Positions 1-7,916 of a DNA stretch of 64,000 bases are shown piece after piece. Source of the stretch: an uncultured Bacilli bacterium. GTDB lineage: Bacteria > Bacillota_I > Bacilli_A > RF39 > UBA660. Positions within the stretch are counted from its first letter, which is position 1. Each line of letters opens with the position of its first letter. The stretch covers positions 140,435 through 204,434 of the forward strand of contig CANQZC010000001.1 in assembly GCA_947628235.1 (NCBI GenBank), in the 5' to 3' direction. The position numbers and the translations under genes were made by a program. The notes beneath the pieces are model-generated. The model was not told the origin of the DNA, made no database searches, and worked only from the letters and a program-made list of their open reading frames with translations.

Positions 1-535
1 AGAAATCTGATAAAACTTGGCTATCTCCCATGTTCTTCAGTTCTTGTGTTTTCACTTTTTGATATCCATTCGCTGTCAGTTCATAAATCGATGTCTCGGA
101 ACTATCAATATAGTTGTTTTTCCATTGTGGTGTTCCACCAGCAACCACAACAACATTAATATTTTTACTACTCGTTGTATTATAATCAATAGCTTCCAAA
201 TCTAAGGTTGCTAAACCTTTACTAGTTTCCAAACTCTTAGATCCTACCATATAAATCATAAAAGTTCTAGACTTTTCTTTATTTTCTGATTTAGAATGGA
301 AGAAAATAACTCCTACTATAATTAATGCAGCAATTGCAACAATCAATAGAACAATCCATACAAGTGGGCTTTTCTTCTTTTCTTCTTTGACCACTACGGC
401 TGGATTTCCATAAGTATTTAATACCTGCTGTGGTGGTGTCGGTACTGGATTATTATTCGGATATACGACTGGCTGATTGGTATAGATAGGCTGACCTGTT
501 TGTGGATCATATCCAACAAATTGTCCGTTATTCAT
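1..535 (-). CDS. Clostripain-like (peptidase C11) membrane-anchored protein, truncated by window edge
   Basis: The first 178 residues are present and the rest lies beyond position 1. A Pro/Asn/Gln-rich cytoplasmic tail (residues 1-50) is followed by a single membrane segment (about 57-79). Then comes an extracytoplasmic domain opening with TFMIYMVGS, LATLDLEAI and INVVVVAGGTPQW, the characteristic start of the C11 cysteine-peptidase fold. The catalytic His/Cys region would be further downstream and is not visible, so activity cannot be judged. The ATG at 535 follows an AGGAGGG ribosome site. An extended -10 (TGTTATAAT, -10 at 575-570) lies upstream. Secreted C11 peptidases are common in gut Firmicutes; here the protein would be anchored N-terminally rather than released. 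Confidence 0.75.
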   Translation of the reverse strand, partial: MNNGQFVGYDPQTGQPIYTNQPVVYPNNNPVPTPPQQVLNTYGNPAVVVKEEKKKSPLVWIVLLIVAIAALIIVGVIFFHSKSENKEKSRTFMIYMVGSKSLETSKGLATLDLEAIDYNTTSSKNINVVVVAGGTPQWKNNYIDSSETSIYELTANGYQKVKTQELKNMGDSQVLSDF

Positions 536-613
536 TCCTACAATCCCTCCTACCCTATTATCAATTTTAATTATAACATAGTTTTCTTAAAAAATCGACA
601 AAAAAATCAGTTT

Positions 614-1117
614 TTACTCTTTTTTAAAACGGTATTTACGAAGAAAAGAAAAGAAATTGGAAATAATCATAACTATATCCGTTAACATTCCTACATAAGA
701 ACCACATAGAAAATCATAACAAAGCCAGTAACTAGCATCGATTAATCCTCCTAAAACCATCCATTCAACAGCCATCGTCAAGGTATATCCATAAATGATT
801 CCTGATACGATTGGTAACATTTCTACAATACGATTCGTAAAAAGAAGACCGACTGTTAAATAAAGAGGCGTAATCACCCAAAAGAATTTCTTCTCCTCTT
901 CCTTCGTCTTACAAAAGAAAAAACCTACCTCTCGAAAAAGGCATACCAAAACAGTTAATGTTCCAACTACGGCCCCTAAGAAAAGATAATGAAAAGCATA
1001 GAGAATATCCGCTAATATCTGAATCCAAAGTACCTGTTTTTTTGTTTTTCCCCAATAACTAAAGACAACACATAACCAAGCAATCAGTCCTAATAATTGA
1101 ATTTCTAAAAACTGCAA
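614..1117 (-). CDS. YgjV-like multi-pass membrane protein
   Basis: This 167-residue protein is almost entirely hydrophobic, with about five membrane segments. It resembles the YgjV/Imp-YgjV family (N-terminal LGLIAWLCVVFSYW, then a conserved ADILYAFHYLFLGA segment). The family's function is not established. The frame starts with TTG at 1117, seven bases after AGGAAG; the nearby ATG is out of frame. An extended -10 (TGATATAAT, 1147-1142) lies about 25 bases upstream. The gene is divergent from the CIRCE-controlled htpG promoter, so the 65-base gap serves both genes. Confidence 0.7.
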   Translation of the reverse strand: MQFLEIQLLGLIAWLCVVFSYWGKTKKQVLWIQILADILYAFHYLFLGAVVGTLTVLVCLFREVGFFFCKTKEEEKKFFWVITPLYLTVGLLFTNRIVEMLPIVSGIIYGYTLTMAVEWMVLGGLIDASYWLCYDFLCGSYVGMLTDIVMIISNFFSFLRKYRFKKE

Positions 1118-1141
1118 ATAACATCTTCCTATTCTTGTTTC

Positions 1142-1150
1142 ATTATATCA
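1142..1150 (-). promoter_or_regulatory. Extended -10 promoter of the YgjV-like gene
   Basis: On the minus strand TGATATAAT (-10 at 1147-1142) is a full extended -10 just upstream of the TTG start at 1117. No good -35 is visible, which is typical of extended -10 promoters. Confidence 0.5.
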
Positions 1151-1181
1151 TGAAAAAATAGTTTCAGAAACCCATCTTGTT

Positions 1182-1208
1182 TTAGCACTCGCTCTTGACA
1201 AGTGCTAA
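1182..1208 (+). promoter_or_regulatory. CIRCE operator (HrcA binding site)
   Basis: TTAGCACTC, nine bases, then AAGTGCTAA: the consensus CIRCE inverted repeat with one mismatch (first base of the right arm, G to A). CIRCE is bound by HrcA, which represses class I heat-shock genes. The htpG -35 box (TTGACA, 1195-1200) spans the last five spacer bases and the first base of the right arm, so bound HrcA would block polymerase. Confidence 0.93.
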
Positions 1209-1223
1209 GAAGTGTGATAACAT
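1195..1223 (+). promoter_or_regulatory. SigA promoter of htpG, inside CIRCE
   Basis: TTGACA (1195-1200), 17-base spacer, TAACAT (1218-1223) preceded by TGA, i.e. an extended -10. The -35 overlaps CIRCE. Transcription would start near 1230, which rules out any start codon upstream of it and supports the ATG at 1264. Confidence 0.85.
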
Positions 1224-1263
1224 GAATAGTGTTGATAAGTCAACTAGAAAGAAGGCTTTTTTC

Positions 1264-3138
1264 ATGAAGAAAAAGCAATTTAAAGCAGAATCTCAAAAGC
1301 TATTAAACTTAATGATTAATTCTATTTATACAAATAAGGAGATTTTTTTAAGAGAACTTATCTCTAACGCTAGTGATGCAATCGATAAACTTTACTATCG
1401 TTCTCTTACCGATAAAAAAGTAAAAATAGATAGAGATGACTTTAAAATAGAAATTTCTATCGATAAGGAAAATCGTACTCTTACTATCTCTGATAATGGT
1501 TGTGGTATGACCGAAGAAGAGTTAGAAAACAACTTAGGTACGATTGCAAAAAGTGGTTCTCTTGATTTTAAAGAGAATCTAAAGAAAGAAGAAGAAATCA
1601 ATATTATTGGACAATTTGGAGTTGGTTTCTATTCTGCCTTTATGGTAAGTGATACTATTACGGTAAATAGTCGTTCTATTGACTCTTCTGATGCCTATAC
1701 TTGGGAATCTAGTGGTATAGATGGCTATAGTATTGAAAAAAGTAAAAGAGATACCGTTGGTACAACTATCACTTTAAAGATAAAAGAGGATACTGAGGAA
1801 GAAAAATATAGTGATTATCTAGATTCTAGTACAATTGAAAGAATTGTTAAAAAATATTCTGACTATATTCGTTATCCTATTCAAATGGAAGTAGAACATA
1901 TTGAAACAAAAGACGATAAAGAAGAAAGACATACAGAGACAGAAACTTTAAATAGTATGGTTCCTCTTTGGAAAAAAGAGAAAAAAGAAATTAAGGACGA
2001 AGAATATCAAAACTTTTATCATGAAAAATTCTTTGACTATGAAGATGCTCTTAAGACAATCCATACTAGTGTAGAAGGAAATGTTAGTTATACTTCCCTT
2101 CTTTATATTCCATCTCATGCTCCTTTCGACTTTTATACGAAAGAGTATGAAAAAGGATTAGAGTTATATTCTAATGGTGTACTTATCATGGATAAATGCG
2201 CTGATCTATTACCAGACTATTTCAGTTTTGTAAAAGGATTAGTCGATAGTAGCGATCTTTCTTTAAATATTTCAAGAGAGATGCTTCAACATGACCGTCA
2301 ACTTCAATTAATTGCGAAAAATATTGAAAAGAAAATCAAAAAAGAATTAGAGACAATGTTAGCTGAGAACAGAGAAGACTATGAGAAGTTTTTTAAAGCT
2401 TTCGGTATGCAGTTAAAATTTGGTATCTACAATCAATTTGGTATTCATAAAGATGTTCTTCAGGACTTGATGATTTTCTATTCTTCTAAGAGAAAGAAAA
2501 TGATTACATTTAAAGAATATATCGATGAGATGGTAGAAGGTCAAGATAAGATTTATTACGCTGCTGGCGAATCTATCGATAAGATTAATCTTTTACCACA
2601 AGTAGAAAAAGTAACAGAAAAAGGATACGAAATTTTATATTTAACAGATTATACCGATGAATTTGTCATTCAAACATTAATGAATTATGATGGTAAAGAG
2701 TTTATGAATGTCTCTTCAGAATCTTTAGATTTAGATACAGAAGAAGAAAAAGAAACTATTAAGAAAGAAAATGACGACAATAAAGATCTTCTAAGTTCTA
2801 TGAAAGAGGCTTTGAAAGAAAAAGTAACGGATGTTAAATTTACGAATCGATTAAAAAATCATCCTGTATGTTTAACTACGGAAGGTCCTGTTTCGATGGA
2901 AATGGAAAAAATTATGAGTGCGATGCCAACCGAAGAGAAAATTAAAGCAAATGCTGTGATGGAGATCAATAGTTCTCATCCAATTGCTGAAAAATTAAAA
3001 ACACTCTACCAAGAAAATCCGGAAGAAGTAAAAAAATATGCGGAAATTCTATATGCCCAAGCTCGTTTAATTGAAGGGTTAACGCTTGAGAATCCGGCTG
3101 AAATTACTTCTTTAATTGTCGATATGATGGCAAAATAA
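1264..3138 (+). CDS. htpG: Molecular chaperone HtpG (Hsp90)
   Basis: A 624-residue bacterial Hsp90, full length for the family. The N-terminal GHKL ATPase domain shows ELISNASDA (ATP-coordinating Asn), DNGCGM and GQFGVGFYSAFM. The middle domain carries the catalytic-loop Arg in LNISREMLQ, and the C-terminal dimerisation domain follows. It refolds or remodels client proteins in the cytoplasm in an ATP cycle. The frame is open further upstream to a TTG at 1195, but that codon lies inside the -35 box; the ATG at 1264 follows GAAGG by eight bases and gives the family N-terminus MKKKQFKAESQ. It is a single-gene unit ended by a bidirectional terminator. The CIRCE predicts HrcA repression, unlike Bacillus subtilis, where htpG is not in the HrcA regulon. 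Confidence 0.98.
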   Translation: MKKKQFKAESQKLLNLMINSIYTNKEIFLRELISNASDAIDKLYYRSLTDKKVKIDRDDFKIEISIDKENRTLTISDNGCGMTEEELENNLGTIAKSGSLDFKENLKKEEEINIIGQFGVGFYSAFMVSDTITVNSRSIDSSDAYTWESSGIDGYSIEKSKRDTVGTTITLKIKEDTEEEKYSDYLDSSTIERIVKKYSDYIRYPIQMEVEHIETKDDKEERHTETETLNSMVPLWKKEKKEIKDEEYQNFYHEKFFDYEDALKTIHTSVEGNVSYTSLLYIPSHAPFDFYTKEYEKGLELYSNGVLIMDKCADLLPDYFSFVKGLVDSSDLSLNISREMLQHDRQLQLIAKNIEKKIKKELETMLAENREDYEKFFKAFGMQLKFGIYNQFGIHKDVLQDLMIFYSSKRKKMITFKEYIDEMVEGQDKIYYAAGESIDKINLLPQVEKVTEKGYEILYLTDYTDEFVIQTLMNYDGKEFMNVSSESLDLDTEEEKETIKKENDDNKDLLSSMKEALKEKVTDVKFTNRLKNHPVCLTTEGPVSMEMEKIMSAMPTEEKIKANAVMEINSSHPIAEKLKTLYQENPEEVKKYAEILYAQARLIEGLTLENPAEITSLIVDMMAK

Positions 3139-3163
3139 AACTGCTACTGATTAGCAGTTTTTT
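3137..3163. terminator. Bidirectional terminator htpG / nudix gene
   Basis: AAAACTGCTA and TAGCAGTTTT form a 10-bp stem with a five-base loop; T-runs lie on both sides. It ends htpG on the plus strand and the nudix operon on the minus strand, overlapping both stop codons. Confidence 0.9.
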
Positions 3164-3539
3164 CTTGTACCATTTTTCGGAATGTCTCTTTCGCGGTATC
3201 AAAGGTAAGAAGGTTTTCCACTTCTTCTTGAGAAACCCACATAGCTTGAGCAATTTCTTTCTCTTGCGGTAGAATAGTTCCCTCTTCTTTATACGCGAGA
3301 AAGAAAACAACTTCTTTTTCTACATTTGGCTTAGGAGAATAGTGAACCACATGACGAAATGGTGTAAGACGAATTTTAATATTCGTCTCTTCCATCACTT
3401 CTCGTATAGCGGTTTCTTGTTCCGTTTCCCCTTTTTCCATATGCCCTTTCGGAAAATCAGTATGTCCTGCTAGATGAGTTACTAGCAATACCTTATCATT
3501 ATCAAATACAACCGCCCCACAAGATTTTTCAAATTTCAT
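3144..3539 (-). CDS. Nudix hydrolase, Ap4A-hydrolase-like
   Basis: A 131-residue nudix protein. The nudix box is visible from GHMEKGETEQ through REVMEETNI; the usual Gly of the EExG end is Asn here, a tolerated change. The FPKGHMEKGE context and small size resemble asymmetric bis(5'-nucleosyl)-tetraphosphatases, which cut Ap4A and related dinucleotides with Mg2+. Substrate cannot be fixed from sequence. The start at 3539 follows GAAGGGGA and begins MKFEKSCGAVVF, the family N-terminus. The ribosome site lies in the end of the upstream gene, so the two are translationally coupled in a minus-strand operon starting at gmk. Confidence 0.85.
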   Translation of the reverse strand: MKFEKSCGAVVFDNDKVLLVTHLAGHTDFPKGHMEKGETEQETAIREVMEETNIKIRLTPFRHVVHYSPKPNVEKEVVFFLAYKEEGTILPQEKEIAQAMWVSQEEVENLLTFDTAKETFRKMVQEKTANQ

Positions 3540-3550
3540 AAAATCCCCTT

Positions 3551-4144
3551 CTAATCTATTTGCCAACAGGCAATTCTTTCGTTTTGAATTCCTACTTCTT
3601 TTTCATAAAGAGTAGCTTCTATCGTTTTCCCTACGATATTTAATCCCATAGCCCACACCAAAATTCTTTCTATCTCTTTTTCCTCTAGTGGGTTAGCATC
3701 TTTTCGTAACCAAGTCATCTCTTTGATATTCTGACTTAACTTTCCACTTAGAATGGAAGTTTCATACTCATACATATCGCGCAGAGGTACTTTCTCTGTA
3801 CAATATTCCAATAGAAAAGTAGAATCTTCTTCGATTTTCATAACGAAATTTGCTAGTTCGATAGAATCATATTGATGCCCATTCGATACTAACATTGTAC
3901 ATCCTAATTCTTTCGCATGTTCTACAATTTTTTGAAAGAAAGATTCCTTGTCCAAAATTTTTCCCTCTTCATAAGTATAAAACGGAAGAGAGTGATAATC
4001 CTTATCACGATCAAAACGAATTGAAAATTGTGGATTTTCTTGAGCATAATTTTTTAATTTTTCTAAAGTAGAAAGACTTTGATAGGAATGAACATTAATT
4101 CCCGCTTCTCTTAATCGATTTAGACTATCGAATTTCTTTCCCAT
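3551..4144 (-). CDS. Conserved hypothetical protein
   Basis: A 197-residue soluble protein that I do not recognise. It begins MGKKFDSLNRLREAGINVH and has mixed alpha/beta composition, no signal peptide and no membrane segment. The opening and the FSIRFDRD segment are faintly reminiscent of the N-terminal lobe of ATP-grasp enzymes, but no catalytic motif supports that. It has a strong ribosome site (AAGGAGAA) and lies eleven bases before the nudix start, in the gmk operon. Small distance and coupling suggest co-expression with the nucleotide-metabolism genes around it. Confidence 0.6.
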   Translation of the reverse strand: MGKKFDSLNRLREAGINVHSYQSLSTLEKLKNYAQENPQFSIRFDRDKDYHSLPFYTYEEGKILDKESFFQKIVEHAKELGCTMLVSNGHQYDSIELANFVMKIEEDSTFLLEYCTEKVPLRDMYEYETSILSGKLSQNIKEMTWLRKDANPLEEKEIERILVWAMGLNIVGKTIEATLYEKEVGIQNERIACWQID

Positions 4145-4155
4145 ACCATTCTCCT

Positions 4156-5115
4156 TTACTTTTTAGAGGAAAATCCCCATTTTGGCTGATATATAAGCAT
4201 AATCACATTCATCATGGCAATATAAACCATATATGGAAAAACTTGTGGAAAAAGACCATGATAAACGAAGAAAATATACCAAATCTCGATTGGAAAAAGG
4301 ATTAGATAAATCACTTTAGAAACAGAATTTGCCTTTTTTGAAGTAAGTCCTAAAATGAAACCAAGGATAGAAAGAACTCCTATGATAACTACGGCAACTC
4401 TTCCTATGCTTGAAATTTCAACAGGTAGTGTTTGTAGAAATACCCACTCAAGGACAAGAAGAAGATTTGTCAAAATAGTTAAAAGCAAGGTAGTACTGAA
4501 AAAAGATTCTAGCGGTTTTTCCCTTTTCCCCGTTGCTATAACTTCTTCATTCGTTTCATCACTAACTGTTATTTCCTCTACCTTTTTTTCTTCCATAATT
4601 TCATGTTTTGGATGATATAAAAGCAAAATGATAGTAGATAAAAAAATAAAATAAGCTGATGGAAAGAAAAATGGGAAAAATGTTTGATGAAAAGGAAAAG
4701 CATAAAAAATTTCTAATAAAAGAAGAACAAAATATACGACCTTAGAAGCAGAAAATGTTTTTTTTAAAATGTATCCTAAAAAAAATCCAACAATGAAAAG
4801 AACTGCCATTCCTTTTAAAAGGAGCGTTCCAGTCGCAACCATCATTTCTTCTTCACGAGATAATACTACCCAAAAATTTCCAGTTAATACCATTGACATT
4901 TCTATCCGCTGAACAAAAAGAGCAGGAAGACAAAGTAAAGTAAGGAGAAAGGCAACATAAAAAAATACGCCTTCTCTTCCTCCCTCTTTAGATTCTACGA
5001 CTGATTCTGTTTTTTCAACAAATTCTGCTTTTGTTACTACCATTTTTTCAGCAGGCTCTGCTTCTTTTCCTACCGTTTCTTCTTTCATTTCTATTTGTTT
5101 TTCTTCATTTTCCAC
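4156..5115 (-). CDS. Membrane protein with internal tandem duplication
   Basis: A 319-residue protein with a charged Glu/Lys/Val-rich N-terminal tail (1-45) followed by two homologous four-helix membrane modules (about 47-175 and 205-319). The repeat is clear where SKVVYFVLLLLEIFYAF, then QTFFPFFFP, then ILLLYHPKH in the first copy matches SKVIYLILFPIEIWYIF, HGLFPQVFP and IMLIYQPKW in the second. The family is unknown to me. Start is GTG at 5115 after AGGTGG. It lies twelve bases after gmk and twelve before the next gene, so it belongs to the same operon. Confidence 0.65.
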   Translation of the reverse strand: MENEEKQIEMKEETVGKEAEPAEKMVVTKAEFVEKTESVVESKEGGREGVFFYVAFLLTLLCLPALFVQRIEMSMVLTGNFWVVLSREEEMMVATGTLLLKGMAVLFIVGFFLGYILKKTFSASKVVYFVLLLLEIFYAFPFHQTFFPFFFPSAYFIFLSTIILLLYHPKHEIMEEKKVEEITVSDETNEEVIATGKREKPLESFFSTTLLLTILTNLLLVLEWVFLQTLPVEISSIGRVAVVIIGVLSILGFILGLTSKKANSVSKVIYLILFPIEIWYIFFVYHGLFPQVFPYMVYIAMMNVIMLIYQPKWGFSSKK

Positions 5116-5127
5116 ATTTCCACCTAT

Positions 5128-5805
5128 TTATTCCATCCATTTATCTTTATTTTCAAATTCTTTTTCCATTAAAAGTTCATGAATCATCTCTTCCTCATTT
5201 TCTACTTTAATTTCTTCAATTCGATCTACTCTTAATTTTTCACTTACCAAAATAGCTTCTACTTTCTCTACTGTCTCTAACAAGTCATCATTGACAACAA
5301 CATAGTTATAATTGGTATATTGGTTAATCTCTTGGTAAGCTCTTTTAAAACGAGAAATAATTTGTTCTTGATTTTCATCCCCACGCATTTTTATTCTTCG
5401 TTTTACTTCTTCCATACTAGGTGCCATAATAAAAATTAAAATCGTCTCCGGAAACTGTTCCTTAATTTGTTTCGCACCTTGTACATCAATCTCTAAAATA
5501 ACATCTTTTCCCGTATCTAATTGCTTTATAATTTCTGCTTTGGGAGTACCATAATATGCTCCATATTGAACTTGTGCATATTCTAAAAAGTCCCCGGCTT
5601 CTATCTTCTTCTCGAATTCTTCCTTCGTCACAAAGTAATAATCTACTCCATCTTTTTCACTTTCTCTTTTAGGACGAGAAGTATAAGAAATAGATAGTAC
5701 GATATCATTATGGCGTTCTAATAATTTTTTGATAACGGTTCCTTTTCCAGCACAAGTTGTTCCCGAAATAATAATGAGAGAACCTTGTTTCTTGGTTTGA
5801 ATCAT
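5128..5805 (-). CDS. gmk: Guanylate kinase
   Basis: A 225-residue GMP kinase (ATP + GMP to ADP + GDP), essential for guanine nucleotide supply. The P-loop reads GTTCAGKGT (usual form GPSGVGKGT). SYTSRPKRESEKDGVDYYFV is the conserved GMP-binding segment, followed by YGAYYGTP and EIDVQGAKQIK. It is about 20 residues longer than usual at the acidic C-terminus. Start chosen at 5805 (GAAGGGGA ribosome site); an upstream in-frame extension would run into the promoter. The extended -10 TGCTATAAT (-10 at 5832-5827) heads the operon gmk - duplicated membrane protein - unknown - nudix. Confidence 0.96.
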   Translation of the reverse strand: MIQTKKQGSLIIISGTTCAGKGTVIKKLLERHNDIVLSISYTSRPKRESEKDGVDYYFVTKEEFEKKIEAGDFLEYAQVQYGAYYGTPKAEIIKQLDTGKDVILEIDVQGAKQIKEQFPETILIFIMAPSMEEVKRRIKMRGDENQEQIISRFKRAYQEINQYTNYNYVVVNDDLLETVEKVEAILVSEKLRVDRIEEIKVENEEEMIHELLMEKEFENKDKWME

Positions 5806-5840
5806 AATATTCCCCTTCCTAGTACTATTATAGCACATAT

Positions 5841-5869
5841 TTGACTTTTGGGAAGAAACTGATTATAAT
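5841..5869 (+). promoter_or_regulatory. SigA promoter of the DUF3419-like gene
   Basis: TTGACT (5841-5846), 17-base spacer, TATAAT (5864-5869), near consensus. It faces away from the gmk promoter, whose -10 is at 5832-5827 on the other strand. Confidence 0.85.
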
Positions 5870-5896
5870 ATTTCGCACGATGAAGGGGGAAATAGA

Positions 5897-6946
5897 ATGG
5901 TAACTTTACCAAATATTCTAGAAGCGAAAGAAGACGCTCTTGGTATGATTCAAGGCGTTCATGAAGGTTGGGATAGTGAGTTTGGAAAATACTCCCGTCT
6001 TTATAATATCGCAACAGAAGATGTAAAAACTTATACGGAGGCAATGAATTCTAAATTTGATACGACTTTAACGGTCGGTTCTTCTGCTGATCAAGGAATT
6101 GCGGCTACTTTAAAGGGTGCGAAAGATGTCTATTTCTTCGATATCAATAAAGCAGATATCTACTTTCTCGCTCTTAAAAAAGCTGCTATTTCCAATCTTC
6201 GTAGAAAAGATTTTTTAGACTTTATGATTGCCGAAAATCAAGGAAATATTATGGATTATCGGCTCTACCAAAAAATTCAAGAGAAACTTCCTCTTCCAAT
6301 TCGTATCTTTTGGGATACTATCTATGAATATTTTAGATATAATTCTTACTATTTATCAGAAGAACTTTTCCGTTCTCCTAAAAAACATGCGAAATTAGCG
6401 CGGGTCGTCAATGGTTATTATCAAAACAATGAGACTTATTATCACACACAAGAGTTAGTAAAAAGTGCGAAATGGCATTTTATCGAAAGTGATTTCTATG
6501 ATTTAGGAAGAACCCTTCCAAAAGGAGTTACTTACGATAGTATGATTCTATCAAACATTTATGAATACTTGAATTTTGGAGAAGAAGTAAGTCCGAAAAA
6601 AGCAAAAAAATATATTCGTTTTCTAAAAGAAGTGCTACTTCCTAAATTACAAGATGGTGGAACCCTAATGGCAGCATATCTTTGTCGTTATGATGAAGAA
6701 GTAGATGCTTATATAGAAAGAAAGTTAAAAGAAGATCCAAAAGGTTGGGCTCCTAGTACTGATTTTCTAGGAGGATTAGATAATATTGAGAAGTATTTTA
6801 CAGGATGGACAGGTCAAAATGTTTCTTATCACTATCTACTACAAGAATTAAAACAAGAGTTTCCAATCGAAGAAGTTCCTACGAACCATTCTGGTTATGG
6901 AATGAGTAGTGCTTCTAAAGATTTAGCTATTTTGATAAAAAAATAA
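5897..6946 (+). CDS. DUF3419-family protein (BtaA-like, SAM-dependent transferase fold)
   Basis: A 349-residue soluble protein. The segment TVGSSADQGIAATL, DVYFFDINKAD and ALKKAAISNLRRKDFLDFM matches the conserved core of the DUF3419 family, which includes the BtaA 3-amino-3-carboxypropyl transferase of betaine-lipid synthesis: a Rossmann-like SAM site, an acidic D-N motif, then a helix and a DFL segment. The C-terminal half (YDSMILSNIYEYLNF) fits the family's second conserved region. Substrate is unknown, and a betaine-lipid role should not be assumed in a bacterium of this type. It has its own strong promoter and terminator and a GAAGGGGG ribosome site. Confidence 0.65.
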   Translation: MVTLPNILEAKEDALGMIQGVHEGWDSEFGKYSRLYNIATEDVKTYTEAMNSKFDTTLTVGSSADQGIAATLKGAKDVYFFDINKADIYFLALKKAAISNLRRKDFLDFMIAENQGNIMDYRLYQKIQEKLPLPIRIFWDTIYEYFRYNSYYLSEELFRSPKKHAKLARVVNGYYQNNETYYHTQELVKSAKWHFIESDFYDLGRTLPKGVTYDSMILSNIYEYLNFGEEVSPKKAKKYIRFLKEVLLPKLQDGGTLMAAYLCRYDEEVDAYIERKLKEDPKGWAPSTDFLGGLDNIEKYFTGWTGQNVSYHYLLQELKQEFPIEEVPTNHSGYGMSSASKDLAILIKK

Positions 6947-6982
6947 AAAAACAGAGAATACGGTAACATTCTCTGCTTTTTT
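6944..6982. terminator. Bidirectional terminator
   Basis: CAGAGAAT (6952-6959) pairs with ATTCTCTG (6968-6975), flanked by an A-run on the left and a T-run on the right. It serves the DUF3419-like gene on the plus strand and the XRE gene on the minus strand. Confidence 0.88.
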
Positions 6983-7803
6983 CATTCTTCTATTTCTACT
7001 GGGACAACTCCTTTATCAATCTGTCTTTTTATTTTTTCATTTACTTCGTTTTTTATCTCTGTAGAATTTGTTTTTACAAAATAAAGTTTTGCGTCTTGAA
7101 AGGTAGGACTTTGAAAAAAAGAAAACTTTTTTAGATAGATTTGAGCTTCACTATCTATTCCAAAATAAATGTAAGAGAAATCCGTTCCCTCATCTTTTAG
7201 TTCCCCTGCCTGATTTCCAAACTTTTTTAAAACGATATTCGTAATAAATGGCTCTTCTTGATACTCTGATGAAATCAAATTTCCCTGAATATAAATATCT
7301 ACTTTATCTCCTGATTGAAAGTGTTCTTTCCCAAAGTCATTCGCTATATCTTCTCGTGCTAGATAGTAAGGTACTTGATTTTCTTCTAAAGTTTCTAGCC
7401 AGGTTTTCTTCTTTTCTATCGCAGCTACTCTTCGATTGGCATCTAACTTGATAAAGGTACTAACACCAATTCCTATCATCACTATCAAAAGAATCATAGC
7501 AGCACTCGTACGAATAATTTTTTTCACTTTTCTATCACGATTCTTTAAAATCTCAACCGTTACTTTATTTACTTCTTCTTGATTCTTTTCTGATTTCTTT
7601 TCTCCTAGTAAGATTTCATTTACGGTAATACCAAAAAAATTACTCAATTCTAAAAGCATTTCTGGAGTCGGAATATAGTATCCTTTCTCCCATTTTGAAA
7701 TCGTTGCTCGATCCACATAAAACTGCTGCGCTAATTCCTCCTGTGTTAATCCTTTCTCTTTTCTTAATTCTGCAATAAACAATCCCATTTTTTCTTTATC
7801 CAT
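6982..7803 (-). CDS. XRE-family membrane-anchored transcriptional regulator
   Basis: A 273-residue protein. Residues 5-60 are an HTH of the Cro/CI type (LRKEKGLTQEELAQQF, then DRATISKWEKG). A linker leads to one membrane segment (about 92-114) and an extracytoplasmic C-terminal domain of about 155 residues. The domain order suggests a one-component sensor that binds DNA and senses outside the membrane; the signal and targets are unknown. Start at 7803 is set by AGGAGGG upstream. The HTH is similar in sequence to the HTH fused to the ABC ATPase at 40834-41811. Confidence 0.85.
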   Translation of the reverse strand: MDKEKMGLFIAELRKEKGLTQEELAQQFYVDRATISKWEKGYYIPTPEMLLELSNFFGITVNEILLGEKKSEKNQEEVNKVTVEILKNRDRKVKKIIRTSAAMILLIVMIGIGVSTFIKLDANRRVAAIEKKKTWLETLEENQVPYYLAREDIANDFGKEHFQSGDKVDIYIQGNLISSEYQEEPFITNIVLKKFGNQAGELKDEGTDFSYIYFGIDSEAQIYLKKFSFFQSPTFQDAKLYFVKTNSTEIKNEVNEKIKRQIDKGVVPVEIEE

Positions 7804-7884
7804 GGTTTTCCCTCCTAAATTCACTATACCATAAAAGTTTCTAAAAAGTGCGTGCGGGTTAGGAACATATCGAAGAAGGATAGG

Positions 7885-7911
7885 CAAAAAAGCACCAAAA
7901 TAATGGTGCTT
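7885..7911 (-). terminator. Terminator
   Basis: AGCACCA and TGGTGCT arms with a six-base loop (7891-7910); T-runs on both strands. It ends the helical-protein gene on the minus strand. Confidence 0.88.
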
Positions 7912-7916
7912 TTTTC

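Noticed and set aside
1231-1244. GTTGA-N4-TCAAC inverted repeat in the htpG leader
   Set aside because: A five-base stem in AT-rich sequence is not above chance and has no known match.
1195-1263. TTG start giving HtpG 23 more residues
   Set aside because: The TTG is part of the -35 box and CIRCE; transcription starts downstream of it.
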